From an uncultured Campylobacter sp. (GTDB lineage Bacteria > Campylobacterota > Campylobacteria > Campylobacterales > Campylobacteraceae), in contig NZ_CALJPC010000014.1 in assembly GCF_937981295.1 (NCBI RefSeq), positions 1 through 47,227 on the forward strand: a stretch of 47,227 nt of DNA, written 5' to 3'. The notes beneath the pieces were generated by a model, which searched no databases, was not told the origin of the DNA, and saw only the letters and a list, made by a program, of their open reading frames with translations. This document shows, piece by piece, positions 27,377-35,802 of the stretch. The position numbers and the translations under genes are program-made. Numbering within the stretch: the first letter of the stretch is position 1; every line of letters begins with the position of its first letter.

Positions 27377-27756
27377 TGAGATACGGCGAAGAGGAAATTG
27401 AAAAATTCGATATAGAAAATATGGAAGTTTGGCCCAATAAACAGGAGCGCGATTATTTGATAAAAATCACCCTGCCCGAGTTTTGCTGCCGCTGCCCGCG
27501 CTCGGGCTATCCGGACTTTGCGACGATCTATTTGGAATATATCCCGGACAAGCTCGTAGTGGAGCTTAAGGCGATTAAAATTTACATAAATTCCTTTATG
27601 AACCGATATATCAGCCACGAAGATAGCATAAATGAAATTTACGGCGCGCTTCAAAGCAAGCTAAAGCCTAAATTTATGAAAATCACGGGCGATTTTAATC
27701 CGCGCGGTAACGTCCACACGGTAATCGAAATAAACTCGGATCAAATTTACCGATGA
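27376..27756 (+). CDS. queF: NADPH-dependent preQ0 reductase QueF (type I)
   Basis: QueF reduces 7-cyano-7-deazaguanine to preQ1 on the way to queuosine in tRNA. I choose GTG 27376, six bases after GGAGA; the open frame extends 15 codons upstream without a site. The 126 residues show the thioimide-forming Cys40 and Asp47 in CPRSGYPDF, and the substrate block KIYINSFMNRYISHED. Its size is that of unimodular (type I) enzymes. It overlaps the preceding stop and shares ATGA with the following HD gene. Confidence 0.93.
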   Translation: MRYGEEEIEKFDIENMEVWPNKQERDYLIKITLPEFCCRCPRSGYPDFATIYLEYIPDKLVVELKAIKIYINSFMNRYISHEDSINEIYGALQSKLKPKFMKITGDFNPRGNVHTVIEINSDQIYR

Positions 27757-28988
27757 TAAGCTCAAATTTAGTCGAACAAATTTTTAAATCCGCAAGCATT
27801 AGCCGTTGGAACGATTACCCAAAGATGGTGAGTTTAGTCGAGCTCGACAAACAGGCACATAAATTTATCATTGCTTATTTTATTGCTAGCTTTGAGCGCG
27901 ATGTGGATATCAACTACGTGATAGAAGCGGGGATTTTCGAGTTTTTAGCGCGCATCGTCGTGACCGATATCCGCCCGGACGTCTTTCATCAGATCCAAAA
28001 AACCAAAAAATATAAGATCAACGAATGGGTTTTAAGCGTCTTGGAAAGCGATCTTTTGCCTATTCAAAACGGCGCCTTTTTCGAGCGATTTAAAAAATAT
28101 CTAAATTCCAAAGACCATAAGAAAGAAGCCGTGATCTTAAAGGCGGCAAGCTACCTCTCTACGCGATGGGAATTTAACATCGTCTATCAAACGAGCCAGT
28201 TTCTAAACGACATCGAGGAGCTAAAAGCCAAGGTCGAGGAGGAGCTCGAGGATTATTACGAGCTCATCGGTGTGCGAAAGATCGTGATGAACAAAAAACT
28301 CGCCCGCATAGTCGATTTTAGCGGCAGACTTCGTTTTCAAAAGCGCTGGGCGCAGACGCCGCGCATCCCTGAAACCTCGGTGCTGGGACATATGCTGGTA
28401 GTCGCGATTTTAAGCTACTTTTTCTCGCTTGAAGTGGGTGCGTGCCGCTCGCGCACGGCATATAATTTTTTCTGCGCTCTATTTCACGATTTGCCAGAAA
28501 GCCTCACTCGCGACATCATTAGCCCCGTAAAATACGGCGTTAAAGGCCTTAGCGACATCATTAGCGAATATGAGATGCGGCTAATAGACGATAAAATTTT
28601 ACCATTCGTGCCCGAGCATATGAGAGATGATTTTAGCTATATTTTGGGTATCCGCAAAGAGGGCGGTAAATTTATAAAAGACGAGTTTGAAAACCGCACC
28701 TTCGAGCTAGGCAAAGAGCCTAAATTTGCAGAGGGCAGCCTAAAGATGTTTAACAAAGATAAATTTCGCGCAATCGACGGCAAAGCGCTTAAGTATTGCG
28801 ACAAGCTAGCGGCGTTTTTCGAGGCTGGAATTTCGATCAGTTACGGCGTAAAGAGCAAGGAGCTGCTTAGCGGGTATAATTCGATGTTAGAGTTTTTCAA
28901 AGCCAAGCCAAAAATCGAAGGCGTCGATTTTTATAGTGTTTGCGAGGATTTCAAAGAGCATTTCGGACTTAATAGGATCGATTTATAA
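27753..28988 (+). CDS. HD-domain phosphohydrolase, YfbR-like
   Basis: This 411-residue protein overlaps queF by four bases (ATGA). The second half carries an HD domain: a histidine in SVLGHMLVV, the HD pair in ALFHDLPESLTRDI, then SPVKYG, which reads like the YfbR 5'-deoxynucleotidase family, and a late Asp in ALKYCDKLAAF. The first half (about 190 residues) has a second HD-like helical pattern (LDKQAHKFIIAYF) with missing metal ligands. A nucleotide phosphohydrolase acting on dNMPs would suit an operon that starts with gyrase, but the substrate is inference. Confidence 0.8.
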   Translation: MISSNLVEQIFKSASISRWNDYPKMVSLVELDKQAHKFIIAYFIASFERDVDINYVIEAGIFEFLARIVVTDIRPDVFHQIQKTKKYKINEWVLSVLESDLLPIQNGAFFERFKKYLNSKDHKKEAVILKAASYLSTRWEFNIVYQTSQFLNDIEELKAKVEEELEDYYELIGVRKIVMNKKLARIVDFSGRLRFQKRWAQTPRIPETSVLGHMLVVAILSYFFSLEVGACRSRTAYNFFCALFHDLPESLTRDIISPVKYGVKGLSDIISEYEMRLIDDKILPFVPEHMRDDFSYILGIRKEGGKFIKDEFENRTFELGKEPKFAEGSLKMFNKDKFRAIDGKALKYCDKLAAFFEAGISISYGVKSKELLSGYNSMLEFFKAKPKIEGVDFYSVCEDFKEHFGLNRIDL

Positions 28989-28989
28989 A

Positions 28990-29095
28990 ACCCCTTCCCA
29001 GATGGCTGCGGCACATGCGAGATCTAAGTGCTCTGCTGTATTCCTACCCTGAAGCGGTGCCTAAAAAAGCATTGCACAGGTCTAAGAAAGGGCAA
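28990..29095 (-). ncRNA. ffs: Signal recognition particle RNA (4.5S type)
   Basis: Read on the minus strand, this about 105-base region has the domain IV apex TCAGG-GTA-GGAA-TAC-AGCAG, where GTA and TAC close a GGAA tetraloop (plus-strand 29038-29047). The following GCATGTGCC resembles the E. coli 4.5S GCGTGTGCC. The ends pair over 12 consecutive positions: CCCTTTCTTAGA with TCTGGGAAGGGG, allowing G-U. A TATAAT box sits 6-7 bases before the predicted 5' end, and TTTTAT follows the last stem. The RNA binds Ffh to target membrane proteins. It converges with the HD gene and diverges from the next one. Confidence 0.9.
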
Positions 29096-29100
29096 ACGGG

Positions 29101-29106
29101 ATTATA
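29101..29106 (-). promoter_or_regulatory. -10 box of the SRP RNA gene
   Basis: TATAAT lies on the minus strand, placing the start of transcription near 29094, just where the pairing that closes the SRP RNA begins. Confidence 0.7.
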
Positions 29107-29135
29107 TGGAAATGTTTCTTAAAGTAAGGTTATAA

Positions 29136-29555
29136 ATGAATTTCAAAAATCATCTTCTATCCGTATTTCGCGAGGTCTTTATCCCTCATCATCGCTCTAT
29201 CGAGTTTAGAGCCAAAATTTTTGCCGCAATGCTGCTTGCCAAAAAGAAGCAGACCGACGAGGATTACGACGCGATTAAAGATATAGCTGGCGAAATTTAT
29301 CCGGGCGACGAGCAGCGCATCGGCGTGTTGGTCTCTATCGTAAAAGAATATATCTTAAAGGCAAAGACCTATAAAAGTTTAAATTTAGACTCGCTTCTAA
29401 AAGAGATCGACAGAGATATCAAAAACAACAAAAAATATATCAAAAAGATCGATTTTTCGCATCTGCGCCGTCTGATCGGAGATGATGACGAGGATGCGCT
29501 GATCCAACAGCGCGTGTATGAGTTTTTTGTCTGCGAAGTCAAAGAGTATTCGTAA
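29136..29555 (+). CDS. Conserved-looking hypothetical protein, 139 aa
   Basis: I do not recognise a family. The protein is soluble, mostly helical and strongly charged (KEYILKAKTYKSLNLDSLLKE; DRDIKNNKKYIKKID), with no Cys except one near the end. AAGG lies eight bases before ATG. Codon use matches the neighbours, so it is probably a real resident gene. It sits between the SRP RNA gene, which runs the other way, and typA. Confidence 0.65.
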   Translation: MNFKNHLLSVFREVFIPHHRSIEFRAKIFAAMLLAKKKQTDEDYDAIKDIAGEIYPGDEQRIGVLVSIVKEYILKAKTYKSLNLDSLLKEIDRDIKNNKKYIKKIDFSHLRRLIGDDDEDALIQQRVYEFFVCEVKEYS

Positions 29556-29580
29556 ATTTTTATCTTAAGAATTTTTTTAG

Positions 29581-29586
29581 TATAAT
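29581..29586 (+). promoter_or_regulatory. -10 box of typA
   Basis: TATAAT follows an AT-rich stretch with a TCTTAAGA palindrome at 29563-29570. The transcript would begin near 29593, so the upstream TTG at 29596 cannot be the typA start. This supports TTG 29620. Confidence 0.65.
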
Positions 29587-29619
29587 CATCAGTTTTTGAA
29601 ATTAGAAACGGAGAAAAAT

Positions 29620-31422
29620 TTGGAAAATATCAGAAATATTGCGGTTATCGCGCACGTCGATCACGGCAAGACTACCATCGTAGATGAGCTTTTAAAACAG
29701 TCCGGCACCTTTGGTAATCACCAAGAAGTCGGCGAGCGTGTGATGGATAGCAACGATATAGAGCGCGAGCGTGGCATTACGATCCTATCCAAAAATACTG
29801 CCATCCACTACGGCGGCGTTAAAATCAATATCATTGACACTCCGGGTCACGCCGATTTCGGCGGCGAGGTCGAGCGCGTACTAAAGATGGTCGACGGCGT
29901 GCTTTTGCTCGTCGACGCGCAAGAAGGCGTTATGCCGCAGACGAAATTTGTAGTAAAAAAGGCGCTATCTTTGGGGCTCAGACCTATCGTAGTCGTAAAT
30001 AAAATCGATAAGCCCGCAGCCGATCCGGACCGCGTGGTAAATGAAATTTTCGATCTTTTCGTAGCGCTTGACGCAAACGACGAGCAGCTTGAGTTTCCCG
30101 TCATCTACGCCGCGGCCAAAAACGGCTATGCAAAATACGATCTAAACGACACAAGCGCCGATATGAAGCCGCTTTTTGAGACGATCATCTCTCACGTTCC
30201 AACCCCTAGCGGTAGTGATGACAATCCTTTGCAGCTGCAGGTTTTCACGCTCGATTACGATAACTACGTAGGCAAGATTGGCATCGCTAGGATTTTCAAC
30301 GGCACTATAAACAAAAACCAAAGCGTTATGCTAGCTAAAGCCGACGGCACGCATATAAATGGTAGAATTTCAAAGCTCATCGGTTTTAACGGGCTTGAGC
30401 GCACCGACATCGACGCGGCGGGCACGGGCGACATCGTGGCAATCGCTGGCTTTGACGCGCTTGACGTAGGCGATAGTATCGTCGATCCCAATAATCCGAT
30501 CCCGCTTGATGCGCTACATATCGAAGAGCCCACCCTTAGCGTAATTTTCAGCGTAAATGACGGACCGCTGGCGGGCACGGAGGGTAAATTCGTAACCTCA
30601 AATAAGATCGACGAGCGCTTGGAAGCGGAGATGAAAACTAATATCGCGATGCGCTATGAAAACGCGGGCGAGGGTAAATTTAAAGTAAGCGGCCGCGGCG
30701 AGCTGCAGATCACTATTTTGGCCGAAAATATGCGCCGCGAGGGCTTTGAGTTTTGCCTCGGGCGCCCGGAAGTTATCATCAAAGAGATCGACGGCATCAA
30801 ATGCGAGCCTTTCGAGCACTTAGTTATCGACGCGCCCGATGATTGCACCGGCACCGTCATCGAAAAGCTCGGTCGTAAAAAGGCCGAGATGAAGGTGATG
30901 AACCCTACCGGCGACGGGCAGACGCGTATGGAGTTTGAGATCCCCGCGCGCGGTCTTATCGGCTTTCGCTCGCAGTTTTTGACCGATACTCGCGGCGAAG
31001 GCGTAATGAACCATAGTTTTTTGGAATTCCGCCCTTTCATCGGCGCGGTCGAGAAGCGACAAAACGGCGCACTCGTAAGTATGGAAAACGGAGTGGCGCT
31101 AGGATATAGTCTATGGAACCTGCAAGATCGCGGCGTGCTTTTTATCGCTCCGCAGGCAAAGGTTTATCTGGGTATGATCATCGGCGAGCACAGCCGTCCG
31201 AATGATCTGGACGTCAATCCAATCAAGGGTAAAAATTTAACTAACGTCCGCGCCAGCGGTAGCGATGATGCGATCAAGCTCGTACCGCCGCGAGTATTAA
31301 ATTTAGAGCGCGCTTTGGAGTGGATCGAAGAGGACGAGCTTGTAGAGGTCACGCCAGTAAATATCCGCGTGCGCAAGCGATACCTGGATCCTACGACGCG
31401 CAGACGAATGGCGAAAAAATAG
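29620..31422 (+). CDS. typA: Ribosome-associated GTPase TypA/BipA
   Basis: The 600-residue translational GTPase is related to EF-G and assists ribosome assembly and stress or cold growth. I choose TTG 29620 (MENIRNIAVIAHVDHGKTT), six bases after GGAG. G1 is AHVDHGKT, G2 ERGITIL, G3 DTPGHADF, G4 NKID. Domain V and the BipA-specific C-terminal domain with GLIGFRSQFLTDTRGEG follow, and the length is normal. A strong intrinsic terminator ends it. Confidence 0.96.
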   Translation: MENIRNIAVIAHVDHGKTTIVDELLKQSGTFGNHQEVGERVMDSNDIERERGITILSKNTAIHYGGVKINIIDTPGHADFGGEVERVLKMVDGVLLLVDAQEGVMPQTKFVVKKALSLGLRPIVVVNKIDKPAADPDRVVNEIFDLFVALDANDEQLEFPVIYAAAKNGYAKYDLNDTSADMKPLFETIISHVPTPSGSDDNPLQLQVFTLDYDNYVGKIGIARIFNGTINKNQSVMLAKADGTHINGRISKLIGFNGLERTDIDAAGTGDIVAIAGFDALDVGDSIVDPNNPIPLDALHIEEPTLSVIFSVNDGPLAGTEGKFVTSNKIDERLEAEMKTNIAMRYENAGEGKFKVSGRGELQITILAENMRREGFEFCLGRPEVIIKEIDGIKCEPFEHLVIDAPDDCTGTVIEKLGRKKAEMKVMNPTGDGQTRMEFEIPARGLIGFRSQFLTDTRGEGVMNHSFLEFRPFIGAVEKRQNGALVSMENGVALGYSLWNLQDRGVLFIAPQAKVYLGMIIGEHSRPNDLDVNPIKGKNLTNVRASGSDDAIKLVPPRVLNLERALEWIEEDELVEVTPVNIRVRKRYLDPTTRRRMAKK

Positions 31423-31448
31423 AATTTCAAAATGAAATTTTAAAATTC

Positions 31449-31486
31449 GGCGTGAAATTTAGCTTTTAAATTTCACGCCTTTTTTT
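31449..31486 (+). terminator. Intrinsic terminator of typA
   Basis: GGCGTGAAATTT pairs perfectly with AAATTTCACGCC across a seven-base loop, followed by seven T (31480-31486). This is the clearest factor-independent terminator in the window. Confidence 0.92.
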
Positions 31487-31535
31487 ATAGCCAAATTTTA
31501 AAATTTGCGCTGCTAAAATTTTGCTAGGAGAGGCA

Positions 31536-32123
31536 ATGAATCTTGTTTTATTCGACTTTGACGGCACGATCACGCGCGATGATTCGCTGCTCGAGTTCGT
31601 CGCCTACGTAGTCGGATTTAAGAAATTTTTTCGCGGGATTTTGGTGCTATCGCCCATTTTAGCGGCGTATAAGCTAGGCCTTGCGAGCAATAATTTTACG
31701 CGCAGAAAGCTCTTGGGCTACTTTTTTGCGGGCATGAGCGCCGATAAATTCGATAAAATTTGCAAAAAATACTCCACCACCCACATCGAAGATATCCTAA
31801 AACAAAGCGCGATGGACAAGATCGCAAGCTACAAAGCCGCGGGCGATAAAATCGTCATCGTCACTGCCTCGCTCGAAGACTGGCTGCGTCCGTGGTGCGA
31901 GGCGCAGGGCTTGGAGCTTTTAGGCACTAAAATACGGCGTAAAGGCGGCATCGTCACGGGCGAGATCGAGGGGCAGAACTGCTACGGCGCGCAAAAAGTC
32001 GCCCGCGTGCGCGCGGCATACGACGTGCAGGCCTTCGATCGCATCATCGCTTACGGCGACAGCAGGGGCGATCGCGAGATGTTAGAATTCGCCGACGAGG
32101 CGCACTACAAGGCGTTTGAGTAA
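31536..32123 (+). CDS. HAD-superfamily IB phosphatase
   Basis: ATG 31536 follows AGGAGAGG; an upstream in-frame TTG has no site. The 195 residues show HAD motif I FDFDGTIT (Asp7 and Asp9), motif II in IVTASLEDW, a lysine-containing segment and motif IV YGDSRGDREM. The cap insert after motif I (about residues 14-80) is helical and partly hydrophobic. HAD-IB members include SerB, and PgpC/CicA-like lipid or small-molecule phosphatases. The length fits the latter group better, but the substrate is unknown. It stands alone. Confidence 0.85.
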   Translation: MNLVLFDFDGTITRDDSLLEFVAYVVGFKKFFRGILVLSPILAAYKLGLASNNFTRRKLLGYFFAGMSADKFDKICKKYSTTHIEDILKQSAMDKIASYKAAGDKIVIVTASLEDWLRPWCEAQGLELLGTKIRRKGGIVTGEIEGQNCYGAQKVARVRAAYDVQAFDRIIAYGDSRGDREMLEFADEAHYKAFE

Positions 32124-32569
32124 ATTTCTGCGACCACAAAGCTTAAGCGATAGTATCTGCGATGACTGCGCTTTTGCCAAGAGCTAGATTTCGCCTCACG
32201 CGGAATTTTATCCTTTTAAATTTATCTCGCTTATCTGCGGAATTCTACACCGCACGATAAATTTATATTTTATCGCAGCGCAAAAGCCCTGAACTACGAA
32301 ATTATGTTGCAGAATGGGATTTTAAAATTCTCGGTGCAGATAAAATTCTGAAATTCCGTCGTGCATAAAATTTTAAAATTTTATCGTAGCATGGAATTTT
32401 GCTCCGAATGGAATAGATGTTTTTAAACCGAGCGTAAGATAAAATTTAAAATTTTACGGAATTTATTGGTTACTAAAATTTCAAAATTTGCAGGTTTCAG
32501 AATATCTACTCGCCGCATACGAAGCGGAATTTTAAAATTTCAAAATTCCGCGCCTTAGAATTCTAAGGT
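32124..32569. other. 446-base gap rich in AT palindromes, no gene seen
   Basis: The stretch is full of AATTTTAAAATT words, including a perfect 20-base palindrome at 32365-32384, and of GAATTC-like pieces. It is tail-to-tail between the HAD gene and an amino-acid binding protein gene, so terminator function for both is likely. No open frame of interest was found. Confidence 0.5.
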
Positions 32570-33382
32570 CTAAAGCATGTTGTAAATTCCGTCTAGCAGG
32601 AAGTATTTTTTATCCGCAGTGCCGCGGTAAAATGGCTCGAAAGTGTCCTCATAAGCCTTTTTGAAAAAGCCCTCTTTGCTTAGCTTGATTAGATCGGCAT
32701 TGATGAAATCAAGCAGGCTTTGATTACCTTTTTGCACGCCGACGCCTAAGAATTCCGCTGCGCCTAGGTTTTTAAACGGCACTTCGAGCGTATCGTCCAC
32801 GACAGCATAGGCTAGGACGATTATGTTGTCGTTTGCGTAACCGTCGGCTCTGCCGTCCTTCATCATCGCGTAACACTCGCTAGTATTTTTGCAATAGACC
32901 AAATTGCTAAATTTCTCTTTGCGTAGATAGCGCTCGGTCATCGAGCCGTTGGGATTTTTTTCGATTGAAATTCTCATATCACGAACCTGTGCGAAGTCCT
33001 TCACTTGATCCTCTTTACGCGTTACGATGCCAAAATTTACCGATAGATACGGAAGTGAGAAATCCACCTGCTTCTTACGCTCTTGCGTAATCATAAAGGT
33101 GCCGATAACCATATCGACCTTGTTATTTTTCAAAAACGGGATTCTCTCGCCCGCGGTTACGGCTACGAACTGCACTTCGCCCTTTTTATCGCCGAAAATA
33201 TCTTTGGCGATCGAGCTAGCAAGCTCGATTTCAAAGCCCTCAAACTTGCCGTTATTAGACTCGCTTAGCGGCGGACGACCTTCGCGCACACCTACTCTGA
33301 TAACCCCTGCCTGCCTGATTTCATCTAGTGTATTTGCAAAAATGCTAGCGCAAAATAAGGCTAAAATAAAAAGTAATCTCAT
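32570..33382 (-). CDS. Amino-acid ABC transporter substrate-binding protein (paralogue A)
   Basis: I choose ATG 33382 (MRLLFILALFCASIFA), which has a signal peptide and an AGGGGG site; the open frame upstream to 33466 is before the promoter. The 270 residues are a periplasmic binding protein of the SBP_bac_3 type: GVIRVGVREGRPP, GKFEGFEIELA, VDMVIGTFMIT, then YCKNTSECYAMM, and a C-terminal KKAY segment. There is no lipobox cysteine after the signal. It closely resembles the next gene; the last 40 residues differ at only about four positions. No permease or ATPase gene lies near, so partners must be elsewhere. Probable ligand: a polar or acidic amino acid. Confidence 0.9.
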   Translation of the reverse strand: MRLLFILALFCASIFANTLDEIRQAGVIRVGVREGRPPLSESNNGKFEGFEIELASSIAKDIFGDKKGEVQFVAVTAGERIPFLKNNKVDMVIGTFMITQERKKQVDFSLPYLSVNFGIVTRKEDQVKDFAQVRDMRISIEKNPNGSMTERYLRKEKFSNLVYCKNTSECYAMMKDGRADGYANDNIIVLAYAVVDDTLEVPFKNLGAAEFLGVGVQKGNQSLLDFINADLIKLSKEGFFKKAYEDTFEPFYRGTADKKYFLLDGIYNML

Positions 33383-33413
33383 AAAAAGCCCCCTACTTTT
33401 TAGTTTTGAAATA

Positions 33414-33419
33414 ATTATA
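33414..33419 (-). promoter_or_regulatory. Extended -10 box of binding protein gene A
   Basis: TGCTATAAT reads on the minus strand about 32 bases before ATG 33382, giving this paralogue its own promoter, separate from the one before gene B. Confidence 0.55.
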
Positions 33420-33606
33420 GCACTATATATTTTAGAGAAAATAAATGCAAGCGGTTTAAAATTCAATCACCGCGCGTATGCAAGTTTGAAATTTAGGGGC
33501 GAATCGGGGATTTAAAATTTCGCAAATTCTAAATTTTAAATCCCAAGATTTATTCGTTATGCAAACTGCCTTCGATAAATTTTATATTTTAATTCCTAGC
33601 TCGCTT

Positions 33607-34410
33607 TTATAGCAAGTCATAAATTCCATCTAAAAGGAAGTATTTTTTATCCGCCGTACCGCGGTAAAAAGGCTCGAAAGTGTCCTGATAAGCCTTTTTG
33701 AAAAAGCCCTCTTTGCTTAGCTTGACAAGCTCTGCGTTGATGAAATCAAGTAGCTCCTTATTTCCTTTTTGCACGCCAATACCGATGAAATCAGGCTTAC
33801 CGAAGTTTTGAAACGGCACTTCGAGCGTATCGTCCACGACGGCGTAGGCTAGCACCGTGATATTTAGATTGACGTATCCGTCGGCTTTGCCGTCACGGAT
33901 CATAGCGTAGCATTCGCTTGTGTTTTTGCAGTAGCTTACGTTGCTAAATTTCTCTTTTTTGAGGTAATTATCTACAGTCGTGCCCTCTTCGGTTATGAGC
34001 CTCATATCGCGCAAACGCGATATATCTTTGATGGCGTCCGCTTTGCGAGTTAGTACGCCGAGATTGGTCGAAAAATACGGCATCGAGAAGTCTACATGAT
34101 TTTTGCGCGCCGAATCGATGACGAAGGTAGCTGCGACCATATCGACTTTATTATTGACTAGATATGAGACGCGATCGGCGGCGCTTAGAGAGACGAACTG
34201 CACTTCGCCTTGTTTGGCACCGAAAATCGCCTTTGCGATCGCATTGGCAAGCTCGATTTCAAAGCCTTCAAATTTACCACCGCTAATCTCGCTAAAAGGC
34301 GGTCTGCCGTCTCTGACGCCTACTCTAATGACGCCGCTATTTCTGATCTCTTGCAGCGTGTTTGCAAAAAGCCCCGCACAAAGCAAGATCAAAGTAAAAA
34401 GTAGTTTCAT
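33607..34410 (-). CDS. Amino-acid ABC transporter substrate-binding protein (paralogue B)
   Basis: The 267-residue periplasmic protein starts at ATG 34410 after AAAGGAG. Its signal peptide is followed by NTLQEIRNSGVIRVGVRDG and the same SBP_bac_3 landmarks as the gene downstream. Differences cluster in the middle (for example RDMRLITEEGTTVDNYLKKE), where ligand contacts usually lie, so the two copies may bind different amino acids. A TAGAAT -10 candidate is at 34449-34444. It diverges from a lipoprotein gene. The pair arose by tandem duplication. Confidence 0.9.
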   Translation of the reverse strand: MKLLFTLILLCAGLFANTLQEIRNSGVIRVGVRDGRPPFSEISGGKFEGFEIELANAIAKAIFGAKQGEVQFVSLSAADRVSYLVNNKVDMVAATFVIDSARKNHVDFSMPYFSTNLGVLTRKADAIKDISRLRDMRLITEEGTTVDNYLKKEKFSNVSYCKNTSECYAMIRDGKADGYVNLNITVLAYAVVDDTLEVPFQNFGKPDFIGIGVQKGNKELLDFINAELVKLSKEGFFKKAYQDTFEPFYRGTADKKYFLLDGIYDLL

Positions 34411-34548
34411 TTGCTGCTCCTTTGTTTAGGTTATTTACGGCTAATTCTAGCGAAATTAAAATCAAAAGGCGCTTTTTTGGGCTAAATTTATTTGCCGTTT
34501 GCTTTTTATGAAATTTCAAGACGCCGTTAAATTTAGCCTTAGATTTGA

Positions 34549-34554
34549 TATAAT
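34549..34554 (+). promoter_or_regulatory. -10 box of the ankyrin-like lipoprotein gene
   Basis: TATAAT, preceded by TTGA, lies 26 bases before ATG 34580. It shows that the longer reading from 34499 would begin before transcription does. Confidence 0.6.
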
Positions 34555-34579
34555 CGCACAAAATTTAAGCGAGGGCGAT

Positions 34580-35521
34580 ATGAAAAATTTTATCTTTTTG
34601 TGGCTTTTGCTTGCGGGCTGCGCTTTCGGTGCCGCTAAAGAGGATGCGGCGGCTTCTACTACGCAGCAGACGGCGTCAAATTTGCCGCAGCCAAATTTTG
34701 AAATTTTTTACGATGAAAATGCTAGCGATGCGCAGATAGATGCGGGCTTGGACGCGCTTTTAGAATTCGCGGCGCAAAACAGAGGCAGGATCGACGAGGA
34801 TTTCGGGGAGTTTAAAGATAGAATTTTCACCGCTTTTATTTTTAATCCGAAGGTGCTTCGAAATTCAAAATTCGACTTCGAGCGGATAGAAAAAATCCTT
34901 AAATTTAAACCAAATCTCAATTACGGCGGAGACGGCGGTTATTTCTCGCCGCTAAAGCTCGCGATCTTTTTCGGCTCGAAATTTAGCGGTGAGATGGCGA
35001 AGCTTTATCACTTTGATAGCGCCGATGCGATGCGGCTTTTAGAGCTTTTGGTGCAAAACGGCGCGGACGCCAAGACTAGCGGGCTGTTGCGAGATGCCGC
35101 GGCAAGTGATAATTTCGAGGCATTTAAGTTTTTGATCGCAAACGGCGCGCGAGATACGAAAGACGTGGTCGGCTCGGTTGCGGGCAGCGAATTAATATTT
35201 TTAAGCGATAACAACGTTTCTATTCTCGGATATAAGGAGGCGCTGCCGCTTGCCGCGAGGGAGTTTGCCGCGGGAGCCAAATTTAAAGAATTCCGTGACG
35301 GGAGATTACGCTATTTGGAGGAAATTTTAAAATTTCAAAGCTTTGCGAGCATCGATAAAAAGGAGGTAGAAACGCTTATCAAAGTAGCTGTGGTGCTGGA
35401 TGACGAGATGACGGCGGAGTTTCTGCTCGCTCACGGCCTTTGCGAGCAAAAGGAGCTTTGCGAGTTTCTAAAAGCGCAGGCGAAAACTTACGACGCTGTA
35501 AAAATTTTGCAATCTTTGTAA
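34580..35521 (+). CDS. Lipoprotein with ankyrin-like repeats
   Basis: The 313-residue protein begins MKNFIFLWLLLAGCAFG, a signal peptide with lipobox LAGC. The mature part shows ankyrin-like pairs of short helices with the wording LLELLVQNGADAKTSG, AFKFLIANGARDTKD and AEFLLAHGL. It should sit lipid-anchored in the periplasm or outer membrane and bind a protein partner. Ankyrin-repeat lipoproteins of this style are sometimes linked to catalase or to immunity, but no partner is next door. GAGG lies before ATG. Confidence 0.7.
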   Translation: MKNFIFLWLLLAGCAFGAAKEDAAASTTQQTASNLPQPNFEIFYDENASDAQIDAGLDALLEFAAQNRGRIDEDFGEFKDRIFTAFIFNPKVLRNSKFDFERIEKILKFKPNLNYGGDGGYFSPLKLAIFFGSKFSGEMAKLYHFDSADAMRLLELLVQNGADAKTSGLLRDAAASDNFEAFKFLIANGARDTKDVVGSVAGSELIFLSDNNVSILGYKEALPLAAREFAAGAKFKEFRDGRLRYLEEILKFQSFASIDKKEVETLIKVAVVLDDEMTAEFLLAHGLCEQKELCEFLKAQAKTYDAVKILQSL

Positions 35522-35649
35522 AATTTAGCGCGCCGCCTCGCTTTGTTAAATTTAAAATTCGTGCCAAGAGCGTTAAATCGTCGCACCGCATTTTGCGCGT
35601 GAAATTTGCTTGGTCGCGCAAACGCCCGGTCTCCAATTTATCCGAGCCT

Positions 35650-35684
35650 CATCTTACTTTGCGATGCTTCCGCTTGTCTTTTTG
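35650..35684 (+). repeat. Direct repeat copy 1 (left of the Crp/TorA module)
   Basis: CATCTTA, then ten bases, then CTTCCGCTTGTCTTTTTG (35667-35684). The same 18 bases return at 39654-39671, again after CATCTTA. Together they bracket the regulator-cytochrome-TorA block. The 281-base gap 35522-35802 that holds this copy has no gene. Confidence 0.6.
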
Positions 35685-35802
35685 ATCTGCGTGTCCTTTC
35701 GTTTGATTCGCGCCACGCGCCCTTTTATTGGGTTAAATTTAAAATTTCGCGGGCGGCTTTCGCCAAAATAGTTTAAATTTAAACTCGCCTTGCGGATTTA
35801 AT

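Noticed and set aside
32124..32569. Possible CRISPR or tandem repeat array
   Set aside because: The repeated AATTTTAAAATT words are irregular in spacing and occur in most gaps of the window. There are no equal spacers.
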